Source: JANQRV01 sp964533785 (GTDB lineage Bacteria; Bacteroidota; Bacteroidia; Chitinophagales; Saprospiraceae). Taken from it: DNA of 26,648 nt. Under the pieces are notes generated by a model. That model was not told the DNA's origin. It made no database searches and saw only the letters and a list, made by a program, of their open reading frames with translations. A program made the translations under genes and the position numbers. Positions within the stretch are counted from its first letter, which is position 1. Every line of letters starts with the position of its first letter. Where the stretch lies: NCBI GenBank assembly GCA_964533785.1, contig CAZHNG010000048.1, forward strand, positions 1 through 26,648, written 5' to 3'. Of the stretch, positions 9,037-18,100 are shown in pieces.

Positions 9037-9672
9037 TCAAAACTTCTTACCCACGTACAAAAAATAGTGCCAAACACCTCCGTAGGCTGGCCTTACTTCT
9101 TTGTTAACAGTGTCGAATGATTCTTCCAATACCGGGAGTATATGTCCCTCCATCTTAACATGATGATTTCCCATGTGGTTTTTGAACCATTGAAATCTGG
9201 AATCATAAAAATCGACTACCCCAATGGTACCGCCTTCTTTCAAATCGGTTTTGGCCTGAGCCACCAGCTCTTTCCATTGCGGATTGATCATGGTTAGGGC
9301 ATAGGAAAACAGAATAATATCCATCGAATCGTTCCATTTGGTATCACCGAAGGTGTAGGGAGCTTCGATCAGTTCGACGCGATTGCGGTACTTTTCCGTA
9401 TTCTTTCCGGCAATCCGGATCATATCGGCAGACACGTCCAGGCCCGTAATTTTCGCCGTTTTGTACTTTTTGGCCAGTTTAACCATGTTGTACCCCGTTC
9501 CGCAGCCAATTTCCAGGATACGGACCTCCTTTTTCAGTAATGTTGGTAATAGTTGTATGATCTTGTGGCGGCCGAAAAGGAAGGTCCAACGCGTTGAGTC
9601 GTAGATCTTGGACTGCCATTCGTAATACTTACGCATTTTTTCGTTCTGTACTGTACTGTGATTGTCTTGCAT
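9037..9672 (-). CDS. class I SAM-dependent methyltransferase, BtaB-like
   Basis: A 211-aa soluble enzyme. Motif I is ILEIGCGTGYN (residues 52-62), motif II includes TGLDVS with the ribose-binding acidic residue D79, and later ILFSYALTMI is the motif IV region. The N-terminal YYEWQSKIYDSTRWTFLFGR resembles BtaB, the N-methyltransferase of diacylglyceryl-trimethylhomoserine lipid synthesis ('Q..IYD.TR....GR'). A BtaA-type aminocarboxypropyl transferase is not in this window, so a betaine-lipid role is only a possibility; a ubiquinone/menaquinone-like or generic methyltransferase is the alternative. It is followed on the same strand by the GT39-like gene and preceded by a terminator-like hairpin at 9702-9727. 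Confidence 0.88.
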   Translation of the reverse strand: MQDNHSTVQNEKMRKYYEWQSKIYDSTRWTFLFGRHKIIQLLPTLLKKEVRILEIGCGTGYNMVKLAKKYKTAKITGLDVSADMIRIAGKNTEKYRNRVELIEAPYTFGDTKWNDSMDIILFSYALTMINPQWKELVAQAKTDLKEGGTIGVVDFYDSRFQWFKNHMGNHHVKMEGHILPVLEESFDTVNKEVRPAYGGVWHYFLYVGKKF

Positions 9673-9689
9673 GTGCTTTTTTCCGTAAA

Positions 9690-9727
9690 AGTAAAAAAAG
9701 AAAAGGCAAGCCGTAGGGCTTACCTTT
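9690..9727 (-). terminator. rho-independent terminator-like hairpin
   Basis: On the minus strand, a stem AAAGG-x-AAGCC pairs with GGCTT-x-CCTTT around the loop GTAG (plus coordinates 9702-9727, one C/A mismatch). It is followed at once by a T-rich run (complement of 9690-9701). It points away from the GEVED-protein gene, whose stop is at 9931, and lies 30 bp ahead of the methyltransferase start, so it would separate the two transcripts. Confidence 0.7.
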
Positions 9728-9730
9728 CTT

Positions 9731-9930
9731 CATCGGGCGTTTTCTCAATGTTGTATTTCTTTGGGGAAGATGTTAGACACCGGAAATGTCGCAACTGAAG
9801 TTTCTACTTCAATTTGACAATTTGCAGTACCAGCATTATAATTTTCTCTCTAAGCTCTATGAACTCTGCGTTCTCCGTGGTTCTACGTTTCCAATACATT
9901 TTGATAGACGAAGTCTCAAAAAATCCAACT
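9731..9930. other. intergenic spacer with one periodic-motif copy
   Basis: No gene is supported. A small perfect hairpin TGAAGT-TTCT-ACTTCA lies near 9796-9811. On the minus strand, 9853-9879 reads cacggagaa / cgcagagtt / catagagct. These are three 9-bp units, the first and last identical to units in the 5401-5841 region. This segment would be the long 3' untranslated tail of the GEVED gene before the terminator. Confidence 0.5.
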
Positions 9931-10863
9931 TTACCGATCCACTCTCACCACATAATCCTCCACTTCCCCATCCATAGCCGGGCCACTGAATTGCATCACC
10001 GCAGGCCCATCGGTACTGATCCGAAAGCGGGCGTAGATTCTCGTATTGACCTTTGCATCCTCCGGCACCCAAAACGGGATACGGATCAGGCCTACAGGAT
10101 CAGGCGCTACGGTCACCGAAGCCATTTCGTACGGACCGTTATATTGCCCATCCTTATTCCAGTCTACGAAAGCCGTTAAGTGAGCAACCTTTCCGCTATT
10201 ATTTATGGCTTCAGCATAGAAAGCCGTTTCCTGCCCCCTTACAATGGCCAGCGGCATAAAAATACCGTCTTCATCGTCCGTCAGGTCGCGGTCATCCCCA
10301 CCGGAGGAGTTACTGCTTTCACCGGCCGTCAAACTGGGTTGATCGTTCAATTCCGTGTCAATCGTATTACCCAGAAAAACCAGCGGATGAACGGGTACGA
10401 GGTGAGTGGCTTCCTCAGCGTGCGGCAGATCACCGTGGTCTTCACCGTACACCGTTACTTCAATAGTTTTAGCGGCCTTTATCCCGTAGATATCCGTAAA
10501 GCTATATTCCAGTTGTATACTCCCTACCGTTGCTACCGAAGCATCGATGATCAAGGTCGATTCTTTTTCATTCAGCAAGCGGTAATTCGCTGAACTGCCG
10601 GTTTTCAGATCCCTCCACTCTTGTTGCGAGATGTTTTTATCCGTTAATGAAGTGGCCAATATGGTCAGTGTGCTTCCAGTAGTCGTTGCCGGCCGCACCG
10701 GCAAAACTCTGATGACCTCCTCCGGATAATAGTAAGGTAGGGCGTCCCATTTCATAGCAGCCCAATATTGGTACGAAGTTTCACTGGAAACAAACATTGA
10801 CTGTTGCGCATACGCCTGTACCCACAACGCTACGATCATAATAGTAGGGTAGAGTTTTCTCAT
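9931..10863 (-). CDS. secreted GEVED-domain protein
   Basis: A 310-aa exported protein. The N-terminus MRKLYPTIMIVALWVQAYAQQ is a signal peptide cleaved near residue 19. Residues about 22-140 are an unassigned beta-rich region: YYYPEEVIRVLPVRPA, and later a strand pair ending in KTIEVTVYGEDHGDLP. Residues about 135-305 form a GEVED domain (PF20009): DHGDLP, LGNTIDTELN, an acidic DLTDDEDG, FVDWNKDGQYNG with a calcium-binding look, and the name-giving GEVEDYVV at 299-306. GEVED domains normally occur inside large secreted proteins of Bacteroidota; here the domain is C-terminal and no T9SS sorting tail follows. The cellular location after export is therefore unclear. No partner genes are adjacent. 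Confidence 0.88.
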   Translation of the reverse strand: MRKLYPTIMIVALWVQAYAQQSMFVSSETSYQYWAAMKWDALPYYYPEEVIRVLPVRPATTTGSTLTILATSLTDKNISQQEWRDLKTGSSANYRLLNEKESTLIIDASVATVGSIQLEYSFTDIYGIKAAKTIEVTVYGEDHGDLPHAEEATHLVPVHPLVFLGNTIDTELNDQPSLTAGESSNSSGGDDRDLTDDEDGIFMPLAIVRGQETAFYAEAINNSGKVAHLTAFVDWNKDGQYNGPYEMASVTVAPDPVGLIRIPFWVPEDAKVNTRIYARFRISTDGPAVMQFSGPAMDGEVEDYVVRVDR

Positions 10864-11211
10864 GAGGATTATAATTGTTCGTGCAATTGCACTTTTACAC
10901 GGTAAAAATCAGGGGGAAGAACTTTCGCTAGTCAGGTCGTCGGGATGTTAAAGGGGGAATTCTTGCTTCAAAGATAAGAGGAGTGGTGCGCAAATGGGTG
11001 GACAAAAGACAGGCGTAAAATACATTGTAATATTATTGTATCTGAAAGTAATGTTTGTATAAAAAATTGTTTTACAATGTTTTATATATTTTATGTGATT
11101 TTACTTTTGTGCAAATAGGGAGTATTCCGAATTTTTGAGGATAACTCGACAGTGTTGGTTTTTCGTATCATTGCTCTCTTGGTTAACGATTGAACGCGTT
11201 CTATAAAATAC
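10864..11211. other. non-coding, partly AT-rich spacer
   Basis: No gene is supported in this ~350-bp gap. It is the upstream region of the GEVED gene. On the minus strand, TATCTTTG (10976-10969) matches the -7 consensus TAnnTTTG and could start a leader of about 100 nt, but I find no -33 box at the usual spacing, so this is weak. Positions 11030-11110 are markedly AT-rich. Confidence 0.4.
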
Positions 11212-11246
11212 AATCAGTGACGCTGCTCCGAGCAGCGTCGCTGATT
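11212..11246 (-). terminator. strong hairpin terminator
   Basis: A near-perfect 16-bp stem with one G/T wobble: AATCAGTGACGCTGCT pairs with AGCAGCGTCGCTGATT around the triloop CCG. It begins 16 bp after the stop of the flavoprotein gene at 11262. On the minus strand it is followed by a moderately T-rich GTATTTTATAG, so it most likely ends that transcript. Confidence 0.75.
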
Positions 11247-11261
11247 TAACTTAAACACCAG

Positions 11262-11819
11262 TTAAGGCATCAACCAACCCCCGTTCCACTCCTGTTCTAC
11301 CCACCAAAATCTCGCCCGCCGGTGTCCATCCCGCCCCAGTTCCAGCCAATCCATACTATTCACTTCAAAAGAAAGCACCGTAAAATAATGATCGTCAGAA
11401 GAATCTTCCATCCTTTGCCCGGGTGCGTCAATAGGGGTGCCCGGCGCTACCGGATGCGTGTATTCGAAGTGGCGAAATTCAGGTACTTTTTGCCAGTACT
11501 GCTGCGCCAATTCATCCTGGTAGTGTACCGTCATAGTTCCTTGCAAACGCAATTGTACTTTTTGCCGATCGTTCCAAAACAAGCAGCTCGACCGGGAATC
11601 TGTTTGAAATTGTTCCACCTTCGCGGAAAGGTAATGGGTATAAAAGGTCAAAGTCCGGTGGGTAGTGTCAACCTGCCGGAGTATTACCATGCGTAATTGC
11701 GGATAACCGGTTGACGTTGATGCCAAGACCACGTTGCGGTAAGGGTGCTTCTTATCCACCGTTGCCCGTATCAGGGTTTTCCAGTTGTTATCGTGAATTT
11801 GTTGTAATGCTGTTTCCAT
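11262..11819 (-). CDS. pyridoxamine 5'-phosphate oxidase-like FMN-binding protein
   Basis: A split-barrel flavoprotein of the PNPOx-like superfamily. The family pattern is visible. An N-terminal helix METALQQIHDNNWKTLIRAT leads into NVVLASTSTGYPQLRMVILR (the 'R-v-v-l-R' flavin-binding strand). Then come LTFYTHYLSAKVEQ (the 'T...S.K' phosphate-binding turn), SSCLFWNDRQKVQLRLQG, a helix with YWQKVPEFRHF and a C-terminal WLELGRDGHRRARF. It is closest in feel to the Alr4036-type pyridoxamine oxidase family (PF12766). FMN or F420-type use and the true substrate are unknown; pyridoxine salvage is possible but not proven. The frame is open to 11873. I chose ATG 11819 because family similarity begins there; the preceding 18 residues look non-homologous. 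It appears monocistronic. Confidence 0.88.
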   Translation of the reverse strand: METALQQIHDNNWKTLIRATVDKKHPYRNVVLASTSTGYPQLRMVILRQVDTTHRTLTFYTHYLSAKVEQFQTDSRSSCLFWNDRQKVQLRLQGTMTVHYQDELAQQYWQKVPEFRHFEYTHPVAPGTPIDAPGQRMEDSSDDHYFTVLSFEVNSMDWLELGRDGHRRARFWWVEQEWNGGWLMP

Positions 11820-11925
11820 ACCATGATGAATGTGGAAAATCCCATTTTGTTTCGAAAGTGCGATCCAGCGCAAAAAGAAAATTCCTTGGAAATTATAATA
11901 TACACAATTTCTAAGGAACTACACG

Positions 11926-12122
11926 CTAGTGGTTGAAATCTTAAGTAATTGAACATTCAGACGCCGTTATTTTTTGTCTGACCAACGAAGAAATGGGGTC
12001 GGGGCCCTATTTCTGAGTACAAAACCGGAGTTATCCCTACGGATAATGAGGATTTTGCTAACGAAGGTCAGCCGAAAAAGAACAAGTATCAATGTTTAAT
12101 AATTTAGGGTTTCAACCACTAG
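11926..12122. mobile_element. 197-bp imperfect inverted-repeat element (MITE-like)
   Basis: The left arm, 11926-11958 (begins CTAGTGGTTGAAATC), and right arm, 12090-12122 (ends GGGTTTCAACCACTAG), are reverse complements at 27 of 33 positions. A second pair of inner arms, 11968-11983 and 12066-12081, matches at 13 of 16. A central hairpin TTATCC-CTAC-GGATAA lies at 12031-12046. Both outer ends finish in CTAG. No transposase is inside, so this could be a non-autonomous element or a structured intergenic RNA/terminator. The right arm contains the TAG stop codon of the giant gene (12119-12121). The symmetry is seen; the mobile nature is inferred. Confidence 0.5.
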
Positions 12123-15100
12123 TTGTTTCCACAACCATCCACAAAAGCTTTAACTGCGGCCCCCTCCTTAGCTTCAAACCCCGGCAAAAAGAGTACACCG
12201 CCACCACCATCGTAATTGACCTTTGGCGTTCCGGGCTGCGGACTGGTAATGACTTGATTCGATTCAATGATGCCATCCGTTTCGTAAGTTTTATCGATAG
12301 TCAAGGGGCCGGTCAGGCGATTGCCATTGGCCTGGGAAAATGCCGGAGGACAGGCTACAATAATCGTTTGAACAACATCAATAAAATTACCATAAGGATC
12401 GGTAACCCGATAAGTTCTGGTAATGGTCTCTGGATTAATGTTTCCATCACTCACATCGCTGATATGTTCAACGGTTGGTGTAGCACAATTATCGGCCTCA
12501 TCGGTCACTACCGAAATATCCGGAGCCGGTATTTGTGCATTGGTCGGAACATTGATATCAGCAGGATTAGACGCCGTTGGATCAATGTTATCAACCACCG
12601 TTACAATTTGCTCACAAGTAGTGCTATTCCCGACAGCATCAGTAGCCGTCCAGGTTACGGTAGTTGGACCTAAAGGAAACGCATTTGGTGCATTATTCGT
12701 GATCGTAATGGCAGCAATATCTCCTGGGCCATCTACCCAATTGGAAAAACTACCGGTCTTTGCGAAAGTGACTAAGGTACCCGTGATATTATTTCCAGAA
12801 TCATCGATAATGGTATTCAAAGCAGAGTTATCTTGATTAGGAGTACCTTCATTGAAATGATATAGAACGACCAAATTAGACTGAGCAGATAGCTCCTTGT
12901 TCATATTATCCTGGATTTCAGACTCGGTTCGAACTACGTCCCAAATGCGCAGTTCGTCCATCGAACCATCGTATTTTTCATCATTTTCTGGCAAGGCTCG
13001 TATCCCTAATCTTAAATCCTGGTTGGTAGTATTCAAAGCCAAAATACTTTCAGCTTTATCCAAGACTCCGTCCACGTATAAACGTATAATAGTCCCATCG
13101 TAGGTGACAGCAACGTGATGCCATTGGTTATCATTGATCGTGATATCGCCTGTAACATCTCTACCTTCACCAATCCAACCCAATTTTCCGCCCCTTACGG
13201 CCACGCTACTTCTTTGAGCAGTAACTCTTCTACCCCAACTCAAAAAGTTACCAATATTGCCCTGATCTGTTTTCACCCAAAGTTCAATAGTTCGGGCAGC
13301 ATTGCCGACTGGAAGACCGGTTGCGGTCGCCGTTGCATCCACAAAATCGGATCCCCCGTCAAAATCTAAAGCTGCCGTATTCGCACCGGAACAGTTATCC
13401 GTTGCTCCCAGCATACCAAGGTCGACATTGGTAGCCTCACAAGTACCTGGATCAACAAATACATTTACATCAATCGGGCAAGTACTAATGGTTGGCCCCG
13501 TGTTATCTTCTACCACTATGGTAAAGGAGCAAGTAGCCATGTTATTGGCTGCGTCCGCAGCGGTCACATCTACGGTAGTACTTCCTACGGGGAAATCATA
13601 AGGGAACGTAATGGTACTTCCCATTACACTATAAACAATGTTTGTGTTTGAGCATAGATCACTCGCCGTTGCTGGAAAGGTAGCCGTGTAATTACAATCA
13701 TCTGAATCAGCATCATAACTTGTAGCTACGGCTGGGCAAGTCAACATGGGCGCTTCATTATCCTCGACAACCACATCAAAAGAACAAGTTGAACTATTAT
13801 TACTTGCATCTGTGGCAGTCACATCAACAGTTGTCGTACCTACCGGAAAGTCGTAAGGAAAACTGATCGTGTTACCTTCTACTTCATAAGTTATGGACGG
13901 ATTGGACGTACAGGCATCAGTAGCCGTAGCTGTAAAAGAGGTGGTAAAATCACACTCTCCCGGATCTACGTTATAACTGGCGGCTACCGTAGGGCAGGTA
14001 ATTGCCGGAGCAATGTTATCAATTACGGTTACTACTGCTTCACAGGTCGCCGTATTACCGGCTGCATCCGTAACCGATAAAGTGGTGGTGACAGTTCCTT
14101 CTTCAAGTCGCATTACGGAGGCTCTGCTGCCATTACCCGCATCCAGGTAAGCCACGTAAGGGGTACCGTTATCGATTGCTATATCGGTATAATTTGCCGC
14201 AAGGGGGCTAAAGCCAGCATTGCCTACATTTACCCAGTTGGTACCGTCAAATCTCATCACGGTTGCCTTGCCACTATTACCTCCATCACGGTAGGCGACG
14301 TAGGGTGCCCCGTTGGCGTAAGCAAGACTCACAAACTGAGGGATGCCCGCCGAAAAGCCCGGATTTCCTACATTGACCCAGTTGGTGCCGTCGTATTGCA
14401 TGACCGTGGTCAGTTGACCATTCGCATGGTCCTTATAGGCTATATAAGGTACGCCATCACCAATGACTAATTGTTGTAATTCTGCCAGCCCCGCTGAAAA
14501 GCCGGCTGTACCTACTATGGCCCAATTGGCACCATCGTATTTCATGACCGTGGTCTTGTTTCCATTGGCACCATCCCGGAAAGCCACATAAGGTTCTCCA
14601 TTGTAAAAGGCCAGACTTACATTGCGAGCAACACCCGCTGAAAAGCCGGCACTCCCAACATTGACCCAACTGGTGCCGTCGAATTTCATGACCGTGGCTT
14701 TTTGACCATTTCCAAAATCCTGATAGGCCGCATATGGTGTTCCATCGCCAATAACCATATTGAAAGATTCAACAAATGAAGCGGAAAAGCCTGGGCTTCC
14801 TACATTCACCCAGTTGCTTCCATCGTATTTCATCACCGTAGCTCGTTGGCCATTACCACTATCCCGATAGCCTACATACGGTTCTCCATTGTAAAAGATT
14901 AAGCTTTGGTTACGTGCAATGCCTGCCGAAAAACCAGCAGTACCAACATTCACCCAACTACTACCGTCGTATTTCATTACTGTGGTCTTGTCTCCTTCGG
15001 TGTCATCCTGGAAGGCTACATAGGGTTCGCCATTGTAAAAGGCCAGGCTTTGAAATTCCGCTAATCCTGCTGAAAAGCCGGCTGTACCTACGTTAGTCCA

Positions 15101-18100
15101 TCCCGGCGCCGGTAAGTTCATTGCCAGATCATTACAATCAAAATTGTCATCGCTCAAGCTCAATGTCAGGCTACCGGCATCCGTACAATTATCGGTACTG
15201 CCATTATTCACTGCTGCTGCGGTAAGCGTACCATTACCGGAAGCATCTAAGGTAACGGTTACATCCTGGCAAACCGCCGTCGGAGCCTCATTATCCGTTA
15301 CGGTTACATCAAAGCTACATATCTCGGCATTACCGGCACGGTCGGTTACCACAAAGGTATTGGTAGTTGTTCCTTCCGGGAAGATTGAACCACTCGGTAA
15401 GCCTGCGGTCTGTATAAAGGGAGATTCAACTTCAATGAGGTATTTCCGTAAACTGCTTCCAGGTTGATCGATCCAGGTACCATCAGCAGCATTGAGGTCT
15501 ATTTGAATAAAGGTGTAATCTTCATCTGGAAAGTTTGCATTAGGTTCTCCGGTAGGTTGGTGCCAATCGGTAAACGTAACGCTTTCCCCATTAAACCATT
15601 CAAAAGTACCCTCGGTCGTCTCATCATTTAAGCCAATCCATGCGTAATGGTCACTTAAATTTCCGCCTAGAGCAGTTAATTGATTTATTATATAAGTGTT
15701 TTCGGCAGCATCGTTGATCGTTGCCAGATAACCATTGAAAATAGCATCCGCTGTATTCTTAGCGGTAGTTATATCGACTGGGACATCCGATAAGATATAG
15801 TAATGGCCATTGTATTCCCCCAGTAAACTCGTTCCCGTTGGTGGGGTATACACCAAGCCACAATTATCCGTTGCCGTTGGATAGGTATAAGTCACTACCG
15901 CCCCACAAGTACCCGCCTCCACATTAACCGAAATGTTAGCTGTACAATCCATCACAATTGGCTTTTCGGTATCCGTTCCTAAATTGACCGTTGCAGCCAT
16001 CGTCGCATTGCAGGTTTCATTACCTTGCTCTCTTGCAGTCACCGTATAATTTCCATCCAACAACCCAGTGAACACATTATTGGTGCTAAAATCCGTACCA
16101 TTGATGCTGTATTCGATAGCTCCGGTACAGGAGGAACAAGTTGCAGTTATCGTAATGGTACCCGTACCCGGATCTCCACCGGTACAGACATTTTCCGTTG
16201 TGGCTGCATTGGTGATCATCATGTTACAAGCACTCACATTTCCTTCTACGGTAAAGGTGTAGGGGTCTTCATCGCAATCATTATTGTCGATACTTATGAT
16301 AGCGCTATGATTGCCAACTGCGGTTGGTGCATAACGAACCACAAAAGTTAAATCTCCACCACCACTGGCAATACTATTTCCGGAAGGCTGTGTCAAAATA
16401 CTAAATTCGCTATCTCCTGAAATGTCTACAATAGGGTTGCCAGTCAAGTTCAGTATGGCGGTACCCGTATTTTTGATGGTGAAAGTACGATCGGTATTGG
16501 TATTTGCACTTTGGGTACCGAAGTCTGTATCATCAGCTATATCCGGAGAGTCATCACCGTCCATAATTTCCTGAGCGGGGTTACCACCTTCCACCACCAT
16601 TTCCGTACCGGTTGAATTCGCATTTGGATTGTTATCGTCGCAATCGGTATTGTCGGTGACATAATCGGTCATGGTTCCACAGGTCCATGGATTGAGGGGA
16701 TCACCAAAGCCGTCCATGTCGTTGTCTGCGTAGAGGGTTGGATAGGTCCAACTGGTGATCCAATTGGAGGTGGTGCCGGTAAGTGTAAAATCATTCAGTG
16801 TACCATCATAACTATTGGAAGAACGATCAAAAGCAGTAGTATGGATCGAATTGTCTTGTCCGGGTATGCCTTGATCCAAGGGATAATAAGCAATTAGATT
16901 CGTTTCATTGCCAGCTAACTTGCGGTCTTTGCGATCTTGAATTTGAGTTTGAGTTAAGGCTGTATTCCAAATACGGATTTCGTCTAAGGAACCTTGAAAT
17001 GCTGCTTGATTACCTGCAAAGGCTCCAATGTGAAAAGAATTGACAACAGGAAGCTGAGTAAAGGCATTTGAGGTCCAATTAACCACTCCATCCACATAAT
17101 TGACTACTGAGCTTCCATTCTGTACAAAGGCAACATGATGCCAATTATTATCAGCAAATGCTCCACTCCTTTGAATAGTAATATTACCCGGACCCTCTTC
17201 AGTAACATATTGCACCCGTCCATTTGTTTCTAAGGAGATTCTAACTAAATTAGAATTGGGACCTAGCCAATTGATAATGTCCTGAAATCCTGTATTACCT
17301 GTTCTAAACCAGAATTCAATCGTAATAGGATTAGAATAAGGAGGAATAGTAGCAAAAGATAAATCCTCCTGCCCTCCTGTGAAATCCAATGCTTTATTGA
17401 CTTCTATGTCCGTATTGCCATCACAATCATCGTCTTTTCCATTGCCGCATACCTCTACCGCAAATGGATTGGCATTGGGATCTGTATCATCACAATCAAG
17501 GGTATTTGTTACGTAATTAGTCATGGAACCACAAGTCCAGGTAGTATTTGGGTCACCAAATCCGTCCGTATCCGCATCGGCGTATAAGGTTGGATAAGTC
17601 CAGGAATTAACCCAATTAGAGGTAGTGCCGGTGAGGGAAAAATTGTTCAATAATGCATGATTAGTACCAGCAGAGCGGTCAGATGCAAAAATTAAGCTTG
17701 AGTTGTCTTGCCCGACTTGGCCATGATCCAATGGATAATAGGCGACTAAATTGGCCTCATCTCCATCGAGCTTAATATCTTTACGTTGGACAATTTGCTC
17801 TTTAGTAAGCGCTGTATTCCAAATTCTGAATTCATCCAGAGCACCATCAAAATAAAAGCGATCATCGAACAGTCGACCAATTTCCAGCACATCAGGAGCT
17901 GAATTTATAGTAAAACCACTATTCTGATCTATTTGGTCACCATTGATAAATATCGTTGCCGTATTGTTCTCCCGTACTAAAGCTACGTGATGCCAAGTGT
18001 CATTATTGATTAAAAAATTAGGTACGGTTGCGGGACTGGAACCTTCTCCTACTTCCAGGTATTGCAGTCGACCATCACTTCGAATATAAAGCTGGATGTT

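Noticed and set aside
9786..10593. Several plus-strand frames over the GEVED gene and its downstream spacer
   Set aside because: The minus-strand frame has a signal peptide and a complete GEVED domain; the plus frames have no recognisable features.
12092..12673. Plus-strand frame of 193 aa over the end of the giant gene
   Set aside because: It is antisense to well-supported HYR coding sequence and has no domain-like pattern; its start lies in the inverted-repeat element.
14100..15110. Regularly spaced repeats that could suggest a CRISPR array
   Set aside because: The 144-bp units encode a conserved protein repeat in one frame; there are no short identical repeats with unique spacers.
16025..16351. 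Plus-strand frames antisense to the middle of the giant gene (and similar ones at 19345-20354 and 21882-22543)
   Set aside because: They are shadows of Thr/Ser/Asn-rich repeats in the real frame.
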